From Massariosphaeria phaeospora (lineage: Eukaryota > Ascomycota > Dothideomycetes > Pleosporales), in the NCBI GenBank assembly GCA_011032825.1, contig JAADJZ010000013.1, positions 434,001 through 498,000 on the forward strand: a stretch of 64,000 nucleotides of DNA. The letters run 5' to 3'. Shown here piece after piece: positions 11,367 through 23,846 of this stretch (its first letter is position 1; each line of letters starts with the position of its first letter). The notes below the pieces were generated by a model that saw only the letters and a program-made list of their open reading frames with translations, was not told the DNA's origin and did no database searches. The translations under genes were made by a program, and so were the position numbers.

Positions 11367-12698
11367 GATAGCTGGTGGGAGAAATAAGGGGACCGATATA
11401 TAGTTGTGTAGAGTTTGGACGGTTGTTAATGGGAGATATTGTGGATATTGAAGCTGTTGAGAGTATGAAGTGTGATTTGATGAATTAGGTGCGGGAAAAC
11501 TAGTGCTCTTTATACCCCATGAAACCTCACAGGGTACTGTCAGGAGGCCGAGTTGAAAAACTTGGAAGGGTTTATGATCGAAGGACTTCATTAACGGACT
11601 GCTGACCCGTGCCGCCTATGCAACCGCCCCTTCAAATCAATCCTGTATGATACTATCTAGACAGATCTCGATCCACTAAAGGATGCCTTTAGTTTGTTTG
11701 ACCAGTGAACATACGACACGATGACTGTCCGATAGCTAGAGTCAAAGATTTGGGACAGATAACCAAAGGCTCTGAGACGCTTCCTCCCGGCGATTAGATA
11801 ATATGCTCTCATATGTGTTCCTCACAGACTAAGAGGCGAGCGAGACACATGAGCCCACGCGCTAGCCGTGCGTAACAGATAACAACGTATTCGGACATAA
11901 CTGTAGCCTAGGGCTAAAACGCCACGGAGCTTGTGTTCGATCACCAGGCAACTTAAGCACGTGAGGACAGCTAACCTGCTCTAGATAGACTCGGACTTCG
12001 TGCATGGCGGAGGCGCATTTTATGGGCAGAACAATCAAGTCACACGCAAAGTAACCGGTCCAGCAGTTTCTTGGAAGGGCTTGAGCGGAGGTTAAACTTC
12101 GGAGCACGGTGCTATGTGGAGGCTGTGTGCTGTCTCTGCCATGATGTGGATGAGCCATAGAAAGCAATGAAATTTTTGCGGACTATGCATGGCGACCGTA
12201 TCCCACAGCTTTTAAAGGCTAGGTTATTTGGCTTATAAGTAGCGTCATGTTGACCAGATTTGATTTAGACGTTCGCACTTTCTTACAGGGCTCACAACAC
12301 ATACCCTTAATGATATCGATTGAAGCTCTTCTTAACTGCGGATTCCTATGAGCTTTGTCACACTCGTAATCTTCCCTTGTCCGTTCCCGAAGGCGGTGTT
12401 TCATACCCAAGACGGCCTTACCTTGCCATGGTGCCACGTACGCTGGATACGCGTCGTTGATTGACTAGTGCATTATTGAAAGGGGACCTTCGACGTTTCA
12501 GGCTGGGTTTGAAGTTCCAGAGGCTGTTGCCGGACATTAGTCTCTTGTATGACTACGCCGCAAAGCCCGCGGTTTGATAGTCACGTGAGTGTGGCGTAGC
12601 CCTGGAGACACGGGACGAGAATACTAGCACAGACTTGTGCAGACCTCTACTACTCTTCACCTCTTCTGAAACTCTTGTTACCACTCATTAATACTCCC
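11367..12698. other. Intergenic, no gene supported
   Basis: 1.3 kb. Minus-strand frames at 11862-12167 and 12219-12437 were examined and lack domain sense, splice context or coding composition. The right end should hold the SEC11-like promoter. Confidence 0.45.
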
Positions 12699-13276
12699 AT
12701 GAACTTGATCCAGTCAACTCGTCGTGGGCTTGTTCTGCTATTCGCTCCACTCTGGATGTGCAGCGCTATTTTCATGTATTGGACGACCATGCGCCTCCTG
12801 TCCAACTCTCCGCAGCCAATAATGGTAGTCTCTTCAGAGTCCATGGAGCCCACTTTCTATCGGGGCGATCTGATATTACTTTGGAATCGTCAAAGGGATG
12901 TTCAAGTTGGTGATATTCCAGTCGTGTGGTTTGCCGGCCGCCCATTACCGATGGTACACCGAGCCATTAAGGTGTATTACAACCAATCTAGCCCCACTGC
13001 GTACGTACAAGTTCTAGCCTCTCAAGACTTTCACCGTTGTGTGTAGCTAATACAGTAATAAGAGAACAACTCATTCTAACAAAAGGCGACAACAATCTGG
13101 TGGACGACACATCCATTTATCCACCCGGACGTCCGTTCATACAACAGCAGGATATCATTGGCTTGGTTCGAGGATATATTCCAGTTATGGGACTGTTTGC
13201 CCTCTTAGCAAAGGAAGGTCCATGGGTTTTATATTTGTCTCTCGCTTTCCTACTAGTTGCTTCGATTGTACTATAA
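12699..13276 (+). CDS. SEC11: Signal peptidase complex catalytic subunit, SEC11-like (S26B)
   Basis: Exons 12699-13000 and 13063-13276 (intron 13001-13062, GTACGT donor) encode 171 residues, the usual SEC11 length. The order is N-terminal membrane anchor, SESMEPTFYRGD with the catalytic Ser, MVHRAI with the catalytic His, LTKGDNN with the conserved Asp, and a C-terminal hydrophobic segment. Known: SEC11 removes signal peptides in the ER lumen as part of the signal peptidase complex. A nearer acceptor at 13055 would break the frame, so 13062 was chosen. The protein is rather divergent (for example VQVGDIPVVWFAGR), so it may be a second, accessory copy rather than the essential housekeeping gene. 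Confidence 0.85.
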
Positions 13277-14190
13277 GCCGCTCTTTCATTCCAGGAGAAG
13301 AAACTGTTTGCTGTTCTGAAACTAAATCCTCCAAACCAATACGACGGCTCGCCTCTTGAGGGTACAGAGTTCATTGAAGTTACGGTCCTGTATGGCAACA
13401 CCCGGCAACAACTTCTAATTGTAAATGAGTTGCCTAAAGACGCAGTGGCATGCGCCGCCTGCATATCATACAAGGTTCAGGGTGCATGTGGTCAAAGTCC
13501 GTGTAGTACAGCCCGGAGCACAGCCTCATCCACCAACGCCCCAATCACTCACAATGAAGACGACAGATTATTGAAACGTGGCATCTGTGCATTCGTAATG
13601 AAGTTCTTCCACTTCTCCTTTGGAAATCTACTTGCTGCTCATTATATTACAACCCATCAATCTCGAGCGATAACAAACGACACCCTTGGAACCCATTCTT
13701 GGCCGACAATTTGAGGACGAGAGAGCCATTACGAGCACGTATCACATTCAACTGGTGGACCCCTCTACGATCAGTGATTATATCTTCCGTACGTCGCAAA
13801 ACCCCACTGCGTACCAACATATTGCGAAGGAGTTCTGGAAAGTACAATGCACGAGTCTACAATAGCCACTACTGTGCTCGACTGACAGAGTGTCTAGATC
13901 TTCTCTCTAGTATTAGCCACTCTATTCAATTCGATGTCGAACATCATGCTCCCAGATCCACCAGAACAAGCATACGTACGAGCCAAACCTACTACCATGG
14001 GCATCGAGCCAAATATCAATGCATTGAACGGCAAGCAAAAGTTGTCCATGTTCCGCAGCAAGGACATGAAAGCAGAGTGGAAGCATGGTACAAAGGCGAG
14101 AGTCCTAAAGTACCACGCGGGGGCTCTTGTCCTCGGTCTCTGTTTGGGAGGTATACTGGTAGCTATTATATGGGTTGCTAGGCGTTGAGA
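13277..14190 (+). other. Unresolved coding-like stretch downstream of SEC11-like gene
   Basis: Three plus-strand segments look coding but lie in different frames. 13280-13690 continues the SEC11 frame after its stop (EKKLFAVLKLNPPNQYDG...). 13689-13866 contains HIQLVDPSTISDYIFRT and QHIAKEFWKVQC. 13934-14188 ends in one hydrophobic helix plus basic tail (GALVLGLCLGGILVAIIW). They may be exons of one membrane-anchored protein or remains of a broken gene. I could not find introns that join them all and recognise no family. Confidence 0.3.
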
Positions 14191-15080
14191 GTATCTCAAT
14201 AAGCTAGATCAACGGGTAACATACATCTACTTCGGCTTGCATAAGACATATGAAGCTTTACAATCTGTTTTGGCACGGATTTCTACTTGTTTCGAAGGGT
14301 CAGTTTGGGCAGGGGTACAAACGCAGACTCCACATTCTTCACAATGAAATGGTGGTGCGCTTAATGTGTATAGCATACAATGAATTTCACCCAAGCTCCA
14401 GGGGTCTTCCGTGAAGCAAAAACCTGGTTTTGTGGAGAGTAGCAAAGCCAAAAACCCCTGGGTCCCCGCCGACTCGGCCGGCGTCGACTTTGCGTTGCTT
14501 GATGATGAAACATGAGCAACTCTTTGGACTTATCAAGTACCATTTTTGCGAGCTGTTATAGGTATCTTTAGGTACAGACAGCCCTCGTGAAGGTGTGAAT
14601 GACGCTGTGTCACACGGAGCGGCGAAGCTTGCATGTTATGGTTACGCGCGGATGATATCCCAACCCGGATCCTCTTAGCGCAAACCAGTTTTTATTGTAG
14701 ATCTGTTTCTAGAGTCTATAGAGAAACAGCGCCGAGTGTTATTGGCTAGCTATCGATCCGGAGCAACGGCTGTACAGATTGAAAGAAATAACCACGATAC
14801 TATGCTGAGCATTTGACTGTGGCAAAGATTAATACACTGGGTTAAGATGACGAATACATACAATTGGCGTCACCTCACAACCACAAATCCATGATTATAC
14901 CTACTCTTGTTTCACGTGATCCAGCTCTGTCTAACTCTAAACGGCAGCATCTGTCCGAACCTCCACGTGACCAGTATAAAAAAATCCCCAAAACAGAAAT
15001 ACAGCAAGCGGTCTACCATTTATTAATCGAAACGCCGAGAACGATCTCTTCAAATATATAAGCCGCGACAGCCAACCCAG
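14191..15080. other. Intergenic, no gene seen
   Basis: About 0.9 kb without a supported gene. Only short frames without recognisable sequence were seen. Confidence 0.5.
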
Positions 15081-15998
15081 CTAGCTCTTCTTCCACGCGC
15101 TCTCTTTTTCAATCCACGTGCCAAAATCCATAAGAAACGGATACTCCTTCCTCAGACTTTGTATATCCGCACCGAAACCATTCCCTTCCTCCCCAAACCA
15201 CCTAAACATATCCCCCAGCTGCTCCCTCAACACCACTTTGATCGCGCTCCCGACAATACCATATGTCTCGGGCATATCCTTCCCTGTCTTCTCTGTGAAA
15301 ATCATTTTTGCTTGCTCATGGTTGAGCTCGTCACCGGCAAGTGAAATCGCACGGCCGGTGTATGACGATGGGTTTTCGAACGCTAGTGCGGCGACTTTGC
15401 CTATGTCGATCGAGGAGACGTATTGCACGGGTCTAGAGCCGACTTGCTTCCACATAGTACCAAAGGCTTTGCCGAGAAAATCCGCACTAAGATTGTCGTA
15501 GAAAGCGACAGGGCGGATGATGCTCCACTGCATCGTTCCGCCAGCGCTCTCGGCTGTGTGCTGTATGTGCTTCTCAATGTTGAATTTGGACTTGAAGTGC
15601 GCAATGTAGGTCGGATCCTCGTCTGACCGTTTCACGCCTCCACGCTCCACAGACGTATACACAAAGAACTGCACACCAGCCCCGGCCGCAGCATCGGCGA
15701 GTGCCTTGCCACGCGCCTCTTCGGTGCGGACATTTGGCAGAGGCAGTTGCACGCTGAAGACACCCCAGGGTTTGGGAATTTGCTCGAAGATGGCCGGGCA
15801 GTTATCGAGGTCGCCTTGCACGAGGGAGACGTTTGGTTTTGCGGCGAGACGCTGGGCAGACGAGGATGTTTTATCGCGGGTGAGGGCGTATATGTGAAAT
15901 GGAGAGCCGGCGGGCCGCGAGGTAAGAGCTTCGAGGAGGGCGCCGCCCTGTTTCCCGGTTGCGCCTGTGATGAGGAGGTTGCGAAGAGGAGTGGACAT
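15081..15998 (-). CDS. NmrA-like NAD(P)-binding protein
   Basis: Intact intronless frame of 305 residues. The N-terminus carries the dinucleotide-binding glycine motif (LLITGATGKQGG) of the NmrA/atypical short-chain dehydrogenase family. Downstream are YTSVERGG and a conserved IIRPVAFYDNL segment. Known: NmrA-like proteins bind NAD(P) and act either as redox-sensing regulators or as isoflavone-reductase-like enzymes. The sequence does not decide which. No catalytic YxxxK was identified with confidence, so a sensor role is possible. Confidence 0.88.
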   Translation of the reverse strand: MSTPLRNLLITGATGKQGGALLEALTSRPAGSPFHIYALTRDKTSSSAQRLAAKPNVSLVQGDLDNCPAIFEQIPKPWGVFSVQLPLPNVRTEEARGKALADAAAGAGVQFFVYTSVERGGVKRSDEDPTYIAHFKSKFNIEKHIQHTAESAGGTMQWSIIRPVAFYDNLSADFLGKAFGTMWKQVGSRPVQYVSSIDIGKVAALAFENPSSYTGRAISLAGDELNHEQAKMIFTEKTGKDMPETYGIVGSAIKVVLREQLGDMFRWFGEEGNGFGADIQSLRKEYPFLMDFGTWIEKESAWKKS

Positions 15999-17233
15999 GA
16001 TGGGGTAATCTTGGATGGAAAGCTTTTGCTAGGCAACTGTTGATGCTGAACTCAATACTGCTGTGGAATGGAGATAGCCCAGCCATACTTATAACCATGT
16101 CTCGTGCGCGTCATCTTGCAACTTCTACGTAACCACATCAACAATCATTCGCTCTTCGGCGTTGGATTCGGCCACTATACTCGTTACATTTACACCTTAG
16201 TCAGGATGTGATCCCGATTAGGAGATGCACTAGGCTAGCGGCCGCAATCCGGGCTCTTTGTTCGCCCGCTTAAGCGAAGATGCCCCCGATAAGGTAGAAA
16301 AAGTCTTTGCGAGCTCATAGCGAGAGGGCTATAAGGCAGGCGACTTTGAGTGCTGTATCTGATCGACTCCACGACCCTGGTTCTGGATCTGACGTTGAGT
16401 CGACCTTGTAAGTGCTCAAACTCAGTCCGAGGTTGTTTGCCAACTTCAAAACCTCCCAAGTCAATTCGGTCCTTTTCATTACATGCATGGGTTGACGCCC
16501 GGGTTTCCGACCTGGGTAACCGTCGTTGCCTATGCATATCATGTTCGCAGGCATACCTCATTCGAAGCTTGTCTCGATGTATCTGGCTTCAGTGTGATAA
16601 GAGGTGGTTCTAAGGCTCTGCTCCTTACAATTTTGTGAACCTGGGCAAACGTGGGTACGTACTCCGTACAGCCTGTTCTGTAAGGGAACTACGAGCCATA
16701 CATCGGATGCCAAGGTAAATGAACGGATAGAAAAGCAGCGGCGGTCTTGCTCGCTACTATCTAAAGATCTTGGAAGTAAAGTGCGGGGGCTGATCGGAAT
16801 CGCTGAGATATTTTTAGCTGTCTTGGCAAGCTTGGCAATGGGGCGGAGACTTCAGCTTCGTGTTCACGTCTAATCACTTCCACTGGCCAGCCTCGTGTTT
16901 CATACCACTCCACATCTTTATCTTTACGACCCGTTACCGGGCAGACCAATGAGATGGCCCGCCCTGAACCCGAAATGATCCAAAAGTCATCTATCGCGGC
17001 ATGCAAGGACAGCGAAATACGAGAGTTGCGATGTGTGGAGAGGAGTATGATCCGCCCCCAAGCCTCGTCCCGAGACTGTTTTCGACATGCCCAAAACTCG
17101 CATATCTCGCATTCTGTGCTCGCAGATCTGCGTAGCCATAGGGGTTGGTGTAACTGGGTTCTCATATAGCTCTGCGACAGCCTGCGCGGTGGTATCCCAC
17201 ATGCGGCTATCTTGCTGGTGACCTGCTCAATCA
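15999..17233. other. Intergenic with one doubtful minus-strand frame
   Basis: No convincing gene. Minus-strand frames at 16761-17234 and 16987-17202 overlap and might be exons of a small gene (GRIILLSTHRNSRISL...), but no splice model or family could be supported. The right part should carry the promoter of the large secreted-protein gene. Confidence 0.35.
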
Positions 17234-20200
17234 ATGCATACGACTTTCGCTATGGCACGCCTACCAATTCTCGCCTTATCGCTCGTTTCATACATTCTGC
17301 TTTTCATAACCACTCTTTCCATCGCTAGTGAGGTACCCGAGGTCGAGCTCCTTCCGCTTAACAAGCATGGAAAACGAAGCTCATTCCGGAAAAGAATGGA
17401 GGATCCTGAGGAGGGACTTGGTGGATTAGACTTACAGAACACCGGCATCTTCCTTTGGGGAGTGGGAGGTAACGCCAACCATATATCCGGTACAGATTCC
17501 GAGCACTCGCTGACTAAACCTGAAGCAAGTTCGACGTTGATGATGGCTAACCTGACGCTCGACTTTGCGCGCGAACACGAGGCAATCATTGACATGGATG
17601 ATTTTGCTGGTCTCGTCAAGTCGATTGACTGCACTGCTCCGGACCTCAGTCTCGACTTCAAGGACGAGAAATCGTATGCATACGCAAAAGAGGCGTGGAA
17701 TTGGGTCAACTCGGTTAGTTCTTCAGTTCCACACCACTTTGACTTTAGGGGGTTTGCACGTCTTCTCAAGCAATGCACTATACTTACTAGGAGAGAAACA
17801 ATACTTATTCGTATAGGACGCCAACTACACCTTCCTCCTGGTCGCAAGTGCCGAGGCTTGTGAACCAGACTCCCGCCGACAGCCTTTTCTCGTAACCGAC
17901 CTAGACTTCGACGAAGCGAACAACAAGGTACTCATGAGAGCAGAGCAGAAACTGTGGGAGGACGTGGCAGAGAGCTACAGCTTCAAAATCACAAATGAAC
18001 CCCTTCCGCTAGACGGCCCTGTCAGGGCCAAACGAGACGGCTCGACGTTGAATCTCAAGCACGACTTCAGCAGACGCTTGTTCGATATAAATAGCAAGGG
18101 TCTCGATATCGGAGTCTCCTGCAGTAAATGTGGTACGGAAGGTTCTGTGTTGGTGGACTTCGACATCGAGAAGAAATGGAAGGTCCCTGCGGGCGCGTCC
18201 ATGCAAATCACACCTCAGAATGTTGCAGCTTCAATCGAGTTGGCCTTGCATTTAAGTGGGAAACTCACGAGTGCTTATAGCCCTGGAGATGTCAACGTTG
18301 TCAGCGTGCCAATAACTGGCATAAACGTCGGTGACGTGTTCAAGATCGGCGTCTTCTTGACCGTGGTATGTTGAAATCACGATGACATAAATTTAGCGGT
18401 GCGAGAATGGCTAACTGAAGATAAGGATCTTGGCTTCGAGATCGATGAATGGTCCGGCTCAGCACAGGCATCCATGGGAGCAAGAATGGCCATCCCGAAC
18501 TCGTCTAATTTGAAAATCAACCTTTTCGGAAAGGGAGATCACGCGATGTCCGGTTGGGTGCCTCAGTTTTCGAAGATCCCGCCCTCGCTCAGTGCAAAGG
18601 TCGAGGGCTCCGCAGAAGCATACGCCCAGGCTGGCGTCGAAATCAGCGCTAAAGGTCTAAAACAGGGCTTCACCGTCGGTCTCGACATGAAAATGCCCTA
18701 CATACGTGCTGACTTCTCTGCCATGGCTAATAGCAAAGGTGTTTGCGGCACAAAGAAAACCTTAGGTGTGGATGTTCAGGCCGACATCGGCGCCGAGCTT
18801 CTTGCCTCTGCCGCGAAAGGTGACGACCCTCCTTTCTGGTCGTATACACTCTTCGACAAAACACTGGGCACTCTTATCGATAAGTGCTACCCGTTCGGAC
18901 CAGAAAATGCTGCCACGGGTGGCGGTGGAGACCCTGCACCTCCGAGGAAGACCAAGAAACCGAAGAGTAAGACTAGAAAGGCTAGCAAGAAACCAACTCA
19001 CCCGAAGACGTCGGCTCCAGCGAAGACTGCAAAGCCTATCACAGCTAAAAGCAAAAAGCCTCGGCCAACGAACCCGAAGTCTACAAAGACGACCAAGCCG
19101 AAAGCTACGACCCCTCCGAAGACGACTGACAATCCTAAGCCAAGTGATAGATCAAGCCATGGTCCTAGTGCATCCCGCAAGCCTACCGAAGTTGACAAGT
19201 CGAGTCGCACTCCGACCGCAAGTCCTAAATCCACCAACAAGCCTGTGTCTAAGTCATCCTCAACTCTTGCCGAAGGATCTATCACTACTTCCAATAGCGG
19301 ATCCTCTAAGCCAGTCTCGACCTCAGTGGACTCGACGCGTTCCTCTTCGATTGTCTTGTCTAACACAACGAGTACTCGGAAAGTTGGCACTCCCAATACT
19401 ATTCGCACGCTCTCAAATGACCCACCTTCTGATACTAGCGTAGCTTCGTCTCTTCAGTCTTCTGTCATTTCCTCTCTCCTCAGCGCATCACCTTCTTCGA
19501 CATCTTCTACTTTAGATCGCTGTGGTTCTGCGACGGGAACCCAGGGTGCAGCCGCTTGTCAAAAGACTACCCCCTGCGAGGTCTCAGATCCGGAACAAGT
19601 AGACAGTGAAGAAATTTTATCAAGAGTAAAGCGGAGTGGTTATGCGAACTCCCGAAGTATGAAAATAGAAAAAAGAGCCCGGAAGAAGGGTAAACCTTGT
19701 AGCGGCGCGTACGCACAGTTTGAACTTGAGAGCGACCCTTATCCTGTAAATGGGGAATTGGATGTGGGTGTTCTTCTAGTCTACATTCCTGTCTCACATA
19801 TGACTAACTCTACATAGTCGAGCGTTCCCGCCTACGGTTGGTTGCCGCAAAATAACGTATGTGAATACAGATGGCAGTCAGGAACAAAACGAGACTCTAG
19901 TCCGACATCGTCCTACGACAGTGAACACGTCATGGAGTGGCAGCTTGTCACTGACTTCTTCACAAAGATGAACCTCAAAGGGGGGCTAAAGTACCAACAT
20001 CCAGATCCAAAAGAAGGGGACGATAGCAAAGTTGATTTCTGCACCTATTGGATTGAGTCATGGAGTCTACCCGAAACTGACACATTCACTCTTCCTGGTA
20101 GCAGCGCCAAGCTTGACCCGTGGCAACACCTTCGTGCGGCATATCCTTCGACCAGAAATCACCGGGAGGAGATGATAGCATTACAAAAAGCAGTTAACAA

Positions 20201-20753
20201 CGGGCCAAAGGCAAGAGTAAGTAGTGTCGAAGAATTACTTGTAAGAACCGACTTACTGACAGCATTGCTATAGATGTTTTCAGACAAGGATCCGATCTGG
20301 AATGAAGACAAGATGAAAAAGTTAGCTGAATCTGACCAGGAGGCTGATTGGAACAAGGTCCTAGCACGCCTTCGACTTGCTCTGGGCGCGCAAAAATACC
20401 TGACCGAGCCTAATGTTATAACGATCTTCAAAGACCAGACGAGTCGGATGGGTATTGTCCTAGACGAGCTTGACAACGCGATGACCTCACATCCGCGCAA
20501 AGAGGGAACAACGGAGTACCACCCATGGAAGCCGCAGAACCTATTGGTAGAGTGGAATATGTTCTTGGATGAGAAGTGGATTAAGGCTACGGAAAAACAT
20601 GAGCTGTTCATGACTACATGGATTCAGAAGCTGAACGATGCGCATTGTCAGAGTAAGGGAGCGAAGAGTACGATTAACGTGGAATTCTGTGAGCGCTGGG
20701 GAAAGCTTGATGCTGAATATGGGAAAGTGTCGGCATTTTCGAAACCTTTCTAG
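17234..20753 (+). CDS. Large secreted protein of unknown function with Lys/Thr/Ser/Pro-rich linker
   Basis: Five exons: 17234-17713, 17817-18365, 18426-19763, 19818-20216, 20274-20753. All phases are zero, giving 1081 residues (an ATG at 17252 would start six later). A signal peptide is clear (LPILALSLVSYILLFITTLSIAS), followed by a likely Kex2 region (HGKRSSFRKR). Residues about 160-500 form a Cys-poor, beta-rich-looking domain with a CSKCG pair. About 510-720 is a low-complexity Lys/Pro/Thr then Ser/Thr-rich linker, probably O-glycosylated. The C-terminal about 300 residues have a KRSGY...KKGKPC start and scattered Cys and Trp. This resembles large secreted proteins of unknown function in plant-associated ascomycetes, but I cannot name a domain. 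Confidence 0.8.
18935..19550 (+). repeat. Low-complexity coding tract (TKPK/SST-rich)
   Basis: The tract lies inside the third exon of the secreted protein. The first half encodes repeated Lys-Pro-Thr-type triplets (KTKKPKSKTRK, KTTKPKATTPPKTT). The second half encodes Ser/Thr runs. Such tracts expand and contract easily and act as extended, often glycosylated linkers. Confidence 0.75.
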
Positions 20754-20863
20754 ACTTTGTCATCTTACTCAGGTAGTCATGTCTGTTGAATCTGGATAAT
20801 TTCCAAAGACGCTATACACTAGTATACCTAGGTACGAAGTTTATGAGATAAGCGCCCTTACCT

Positions 20864-21418
20864 TCACGGCATCCTCTCCCAGAACAAATTCCCCACCTGT
20901 CCCGAGGCCTCACTCCGAATCCAAACATGCAACACATCATTCTCATTCCCCTTAACCCCCTTCGGATACACCGTATAATTCCTCTCCTGCTTCGTGCCCA
21001 CCCAAGACGGTATACTCGCTACTACCAGCGGCCCGTGAGTCAGCGTTCCTGAGCTGGTCGTGCTGTCTTCGCTAGCCGATACCTGGCCCGCGTAGGCGAG
21101 CGTGTGCTTCCCGACTTGCGCCCAGTCGGCGTCGCTGTCGTTGGCTTTGAAGGGGTAGCTGACGGAAAGTGGGCGGTGGTCAGCGTCGGTAGAGGCGATA
21201 TTTGCAGACATGTAGCCGGTAGGATGGTAGGTGAGCATGCCGACGGGGTGGAGGCCGACCGGAAGGTTAGCGGGGCCGGTGAGGGGAGTGCCGTTAAGGT
21301 CGGTGCTGAACTGGTTAGTCAATGGGGTGTGAAGATGGGTGTTGGGCATATACGGTGTGTTGTTGAGAAGGAGCCATGCTCCTGAGATGAAGCTCGCTAT
21401 TTCCTTTGGGAGTACCAT
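20864..21418 (-). CDS. Lipocalin-like domain protein
   Basis: Intact frame of 184 residues, no intron needed. The first residues (GAWLLLNNTPYMP) and the segment HPVGMLTYHPTGYMSANI match the start and second strand of fungal lipocalin-like (lipocalin_5) domains. The C-terminus HVWIRSEASGQVGNLFWERMP closes the barrel. Known: lipocalins bind small hydrophobic ligands, and in fungi they often sit in secondary-metabolite regions. There is no signal peptide. It is convergent with the large secreted-protein gene, the two ends being about 110 bp apart. Confidence 0.85.
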   Translation of the reverse strand: MVLPKEIASFISGAWLLLNNTPYMPNTHLHTPLTNQFSTDLNGTPLTGPANLPVGLHPVGMLTYHPTGYMSANIASTDADHRPLSVSYPFKANDSDADWAQVGKHTLAYAGQVSASEDSTTSSGTLTHGPLVVASIPSWVGTKQERNYTVYPKGVKGNENDVLHVWIRSEASGQVGNLFWERMP

Positions 21419-22937
21419 ATCTACGGTCTTCGCAAGGCGTTCAACAACTGTTCTTAAAAGGCTCAGAGGAGTAGACCTTTTATCATAGATCCCAGGACGG
21501 AGACCCCCAACAAAGAAGCGATCGGACCCGGCATTTGTGGTGATATGCGTCTACCAGGGTCTCCGAGACTACGCTTTGCCTCTTACTTGCATGTATTAAG
21601 ACCAGGCTACGAGAGATTTCTCCGCCCCGTGGTTGGGTGAACTACTGCGTCGGCAAAGAGTAATATATGCAGGGTGCAGTCATCCTTGCATGTATGTATC
21701 AGCCATGAAGTTGGAGTGGAATACGAAAGACCACCATTCGCCCATCTCTCGCGCGAAGTTTGCAATGCGCCTCAGCAACTGCACGATCTGGTAAAAACGC
21801 GTCCCGAGTGTTTCTATAAGTTTGCCACGAAAAAAGAGAGAGGAAAAGAAGTAGATAGCTCTAGGCAAACGCGAGCAGGTAGCAATCGGTAAGACTGATG
21901 TTGTCAGCTTATTTATATATGAATTTTCGACAGTTGTGTAACACGTTTCATGATAACTTAAACGTAGCGGTGGGCGGTTTGAATGGTCTACACTGTGTCG
22001 AGGAGGCTTGGAACTATTCCAGGGGCGTCTGGATGCCATCCTCAGACTTTCTGAAGCCGAAAAGGGTTTTAGTGGCATTTGCACCTTCCTAATCCTCACC
22101 TTTGCCGTCTCATTACTCTTCCTCCCTCACCCCTGCTACCTCGTATTAGATCCCAAAAACTCTCTCTTGCTTGATACTCGAGTCAGAACTGCTTTGTGTT
22201 GGCTCCTCAGACGAGGTCGGCTTCTTGCGTATTTGCGCTCACACCGCCTCATGCATGCATGTGCTTCACGAGAAGCGCGGCTATCTATTCAAGGGCGGAT
22301 ATTGTTAAATTTGTTCTTGGTCTTGTGTCGTCCAATAAGCCGTTAGCGGAATGCAGGCAAGTGTGCTCACGCCGAGGTCGGGCACGCCAATTGCCAGGAG
22401 TGGTAACCCGGCTAGAGTAACTGTAAGCCTAGACAAAACACCATGCAACAAAGGTTGTAGACGGTCTGCGTACAGCTCAGTTATCCGGGTCCCACTACAA
22501 TCGCCGTTAGCATATGCCGATTCCAATCGCCTGACTAAGAAGTCCCGTACCGCCAAGTACAACGAGGGGCTTAGTCACTTAACATGGCCGATGAGGCTTT
22601 GTTGACAGAAGCAGCGGATTAGATTGGATGCAAGTTAGTAGCTGGCAGTTAGATGAAAGTTGGGCGTGAACTGGTCGGAGGCTTTTACGAGCCATCAATT
22701 GCCCGTGCCAATTGGCCTACAGTCTCGGGCTCTCTTCTTGTGTAGGTAGTAGTATGTGCACATGTACACTTGTGTCGACGCAAGAACAGACACTGGAAAA
22801 GCCCAGGATAGTGTCGAGAAATACCCTACTTTTGCTTGCCTGCCTACCATGGGTATAGTCTATCCCTCGCATGGTTACCTAAACGCCAATATACCAAATC
22901 CTAGCCATTCGTAAATTCATCTAGCGCCGGGACAGTC
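21419..22937. other. Intergenic, no gene supported
   Basis: 1.5 kb. Short frames on both strands (for example 21680-22099 minus and 22008-22346 plus) show no domain, no splice logic and no coding-like composition. Confidence 0.5.
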
Positions 22938-23846
22938 TCAAAGTTCTGCTTTTGCTGGCTCGGCCTCCTTTGCCTCTTCCTTTTCCACAACTACAAAGTC
23001 GTCGTCGTCGTCCCCGCTGTCCAGTTTCTGCTTCTTTGCCGACGGTTGCTCGGGGTCTGTGGGCTCGGTGGTGGGTGCATCGGGAAGCTTAGTAGCGAGA
23101 TCGGTCTCGTCGGTCGACTTCTCCTCTGCTGGCTGGTCTTCGGATTCGACGACGGGTGGGAAGTACTTGCTAGATACGGTCAATACCACTTTACCGATAA
23201 AAGTGAAGGTGGGCACCTACGGAATGTTTTCGAAGTAAGCATCCTCGTCTTTCTGCATAAAGTTGCAGAAGATGATGCGCTCCATGTCGTCGCCGAGGCC
23301 CTCGTCCAAGAAGGCGCGCACTGTGTCCAGCGCAACCTCGCTCGCCTCGCCGCTCGGGTATCCGTAGACGCCGGTACTCAGAGCGCTGAAGGCGATGCTC
23401 TTGAGCCCGTGTTCTGCCGCCAACTCCAAGCTCGTGCGGTAGCAACCGGAGAGCAGCTCCGTGTGCCTGCCCTCGGACTTGGTGGACCAGTAGATGGGCC
23501 CCACGGCGTGTATGACCTTCTTCGCCGGCAGCTCGTAGCCATCGGTGATCTTGGCCGAGCCAGTGTCGCACCCGTCGAGCGTCTCGCACTCGTCGACGAG
23601 CTCGGGGCCGGCAGCGCGGTGGATGGCGCCGTCGACGCCGCCGCCGCCCAGCAGCGAGTTGTTGGCCGCGTTGACGATGGCGTCGACAGCGAGGGCCGTG
23701 ATGTCCTGCCGTATGACGCTGATTTTGTCGTTGTACGCGGCCGACGGCGCATGGGAGGCTTCGACGTGGTCGTCGGGCGTGATCTTGTTGAGCTTGTACA
23801 GCAGGCTCAGCGTGGGGAGCTCGGCGAGCGGGACGGGCGTGGCCAT
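22938..23846 (-). CDS. Macro domain protein (ADP-ribose hydrolase type)
   Basis: Exons 23846-23221 and 23169-22938 (51-nt intron, GTAGGT...CTAG) give 285 residues. The macro fold is clear: [23 protein letters not shown] (phosphate and ADP-ribose loop), [10 protein letters not shown] and [15 protein letters not shown]. Known: this MacroD-type signature removes ADP-ribose from proteins or deacetylates O-acetyl-ADP-ribose. The C-terminal tail after the intron is acidic and low-complexity ([15 protein letters not shown]), with a possible nuclear signal KKQK. The frame stays open upstream to ATGs at 23972 and 23978, which would add an Arg-rich, acid-free leader resembling a mitochondrial presequence. 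Confidence 0.92.

Noticed and set aside
16235..17202. Small gene on the minus strand
   Set aside because: Overlapping frames without an agreeing splice model or domain. Kept only as a remark in the intergenic entry.
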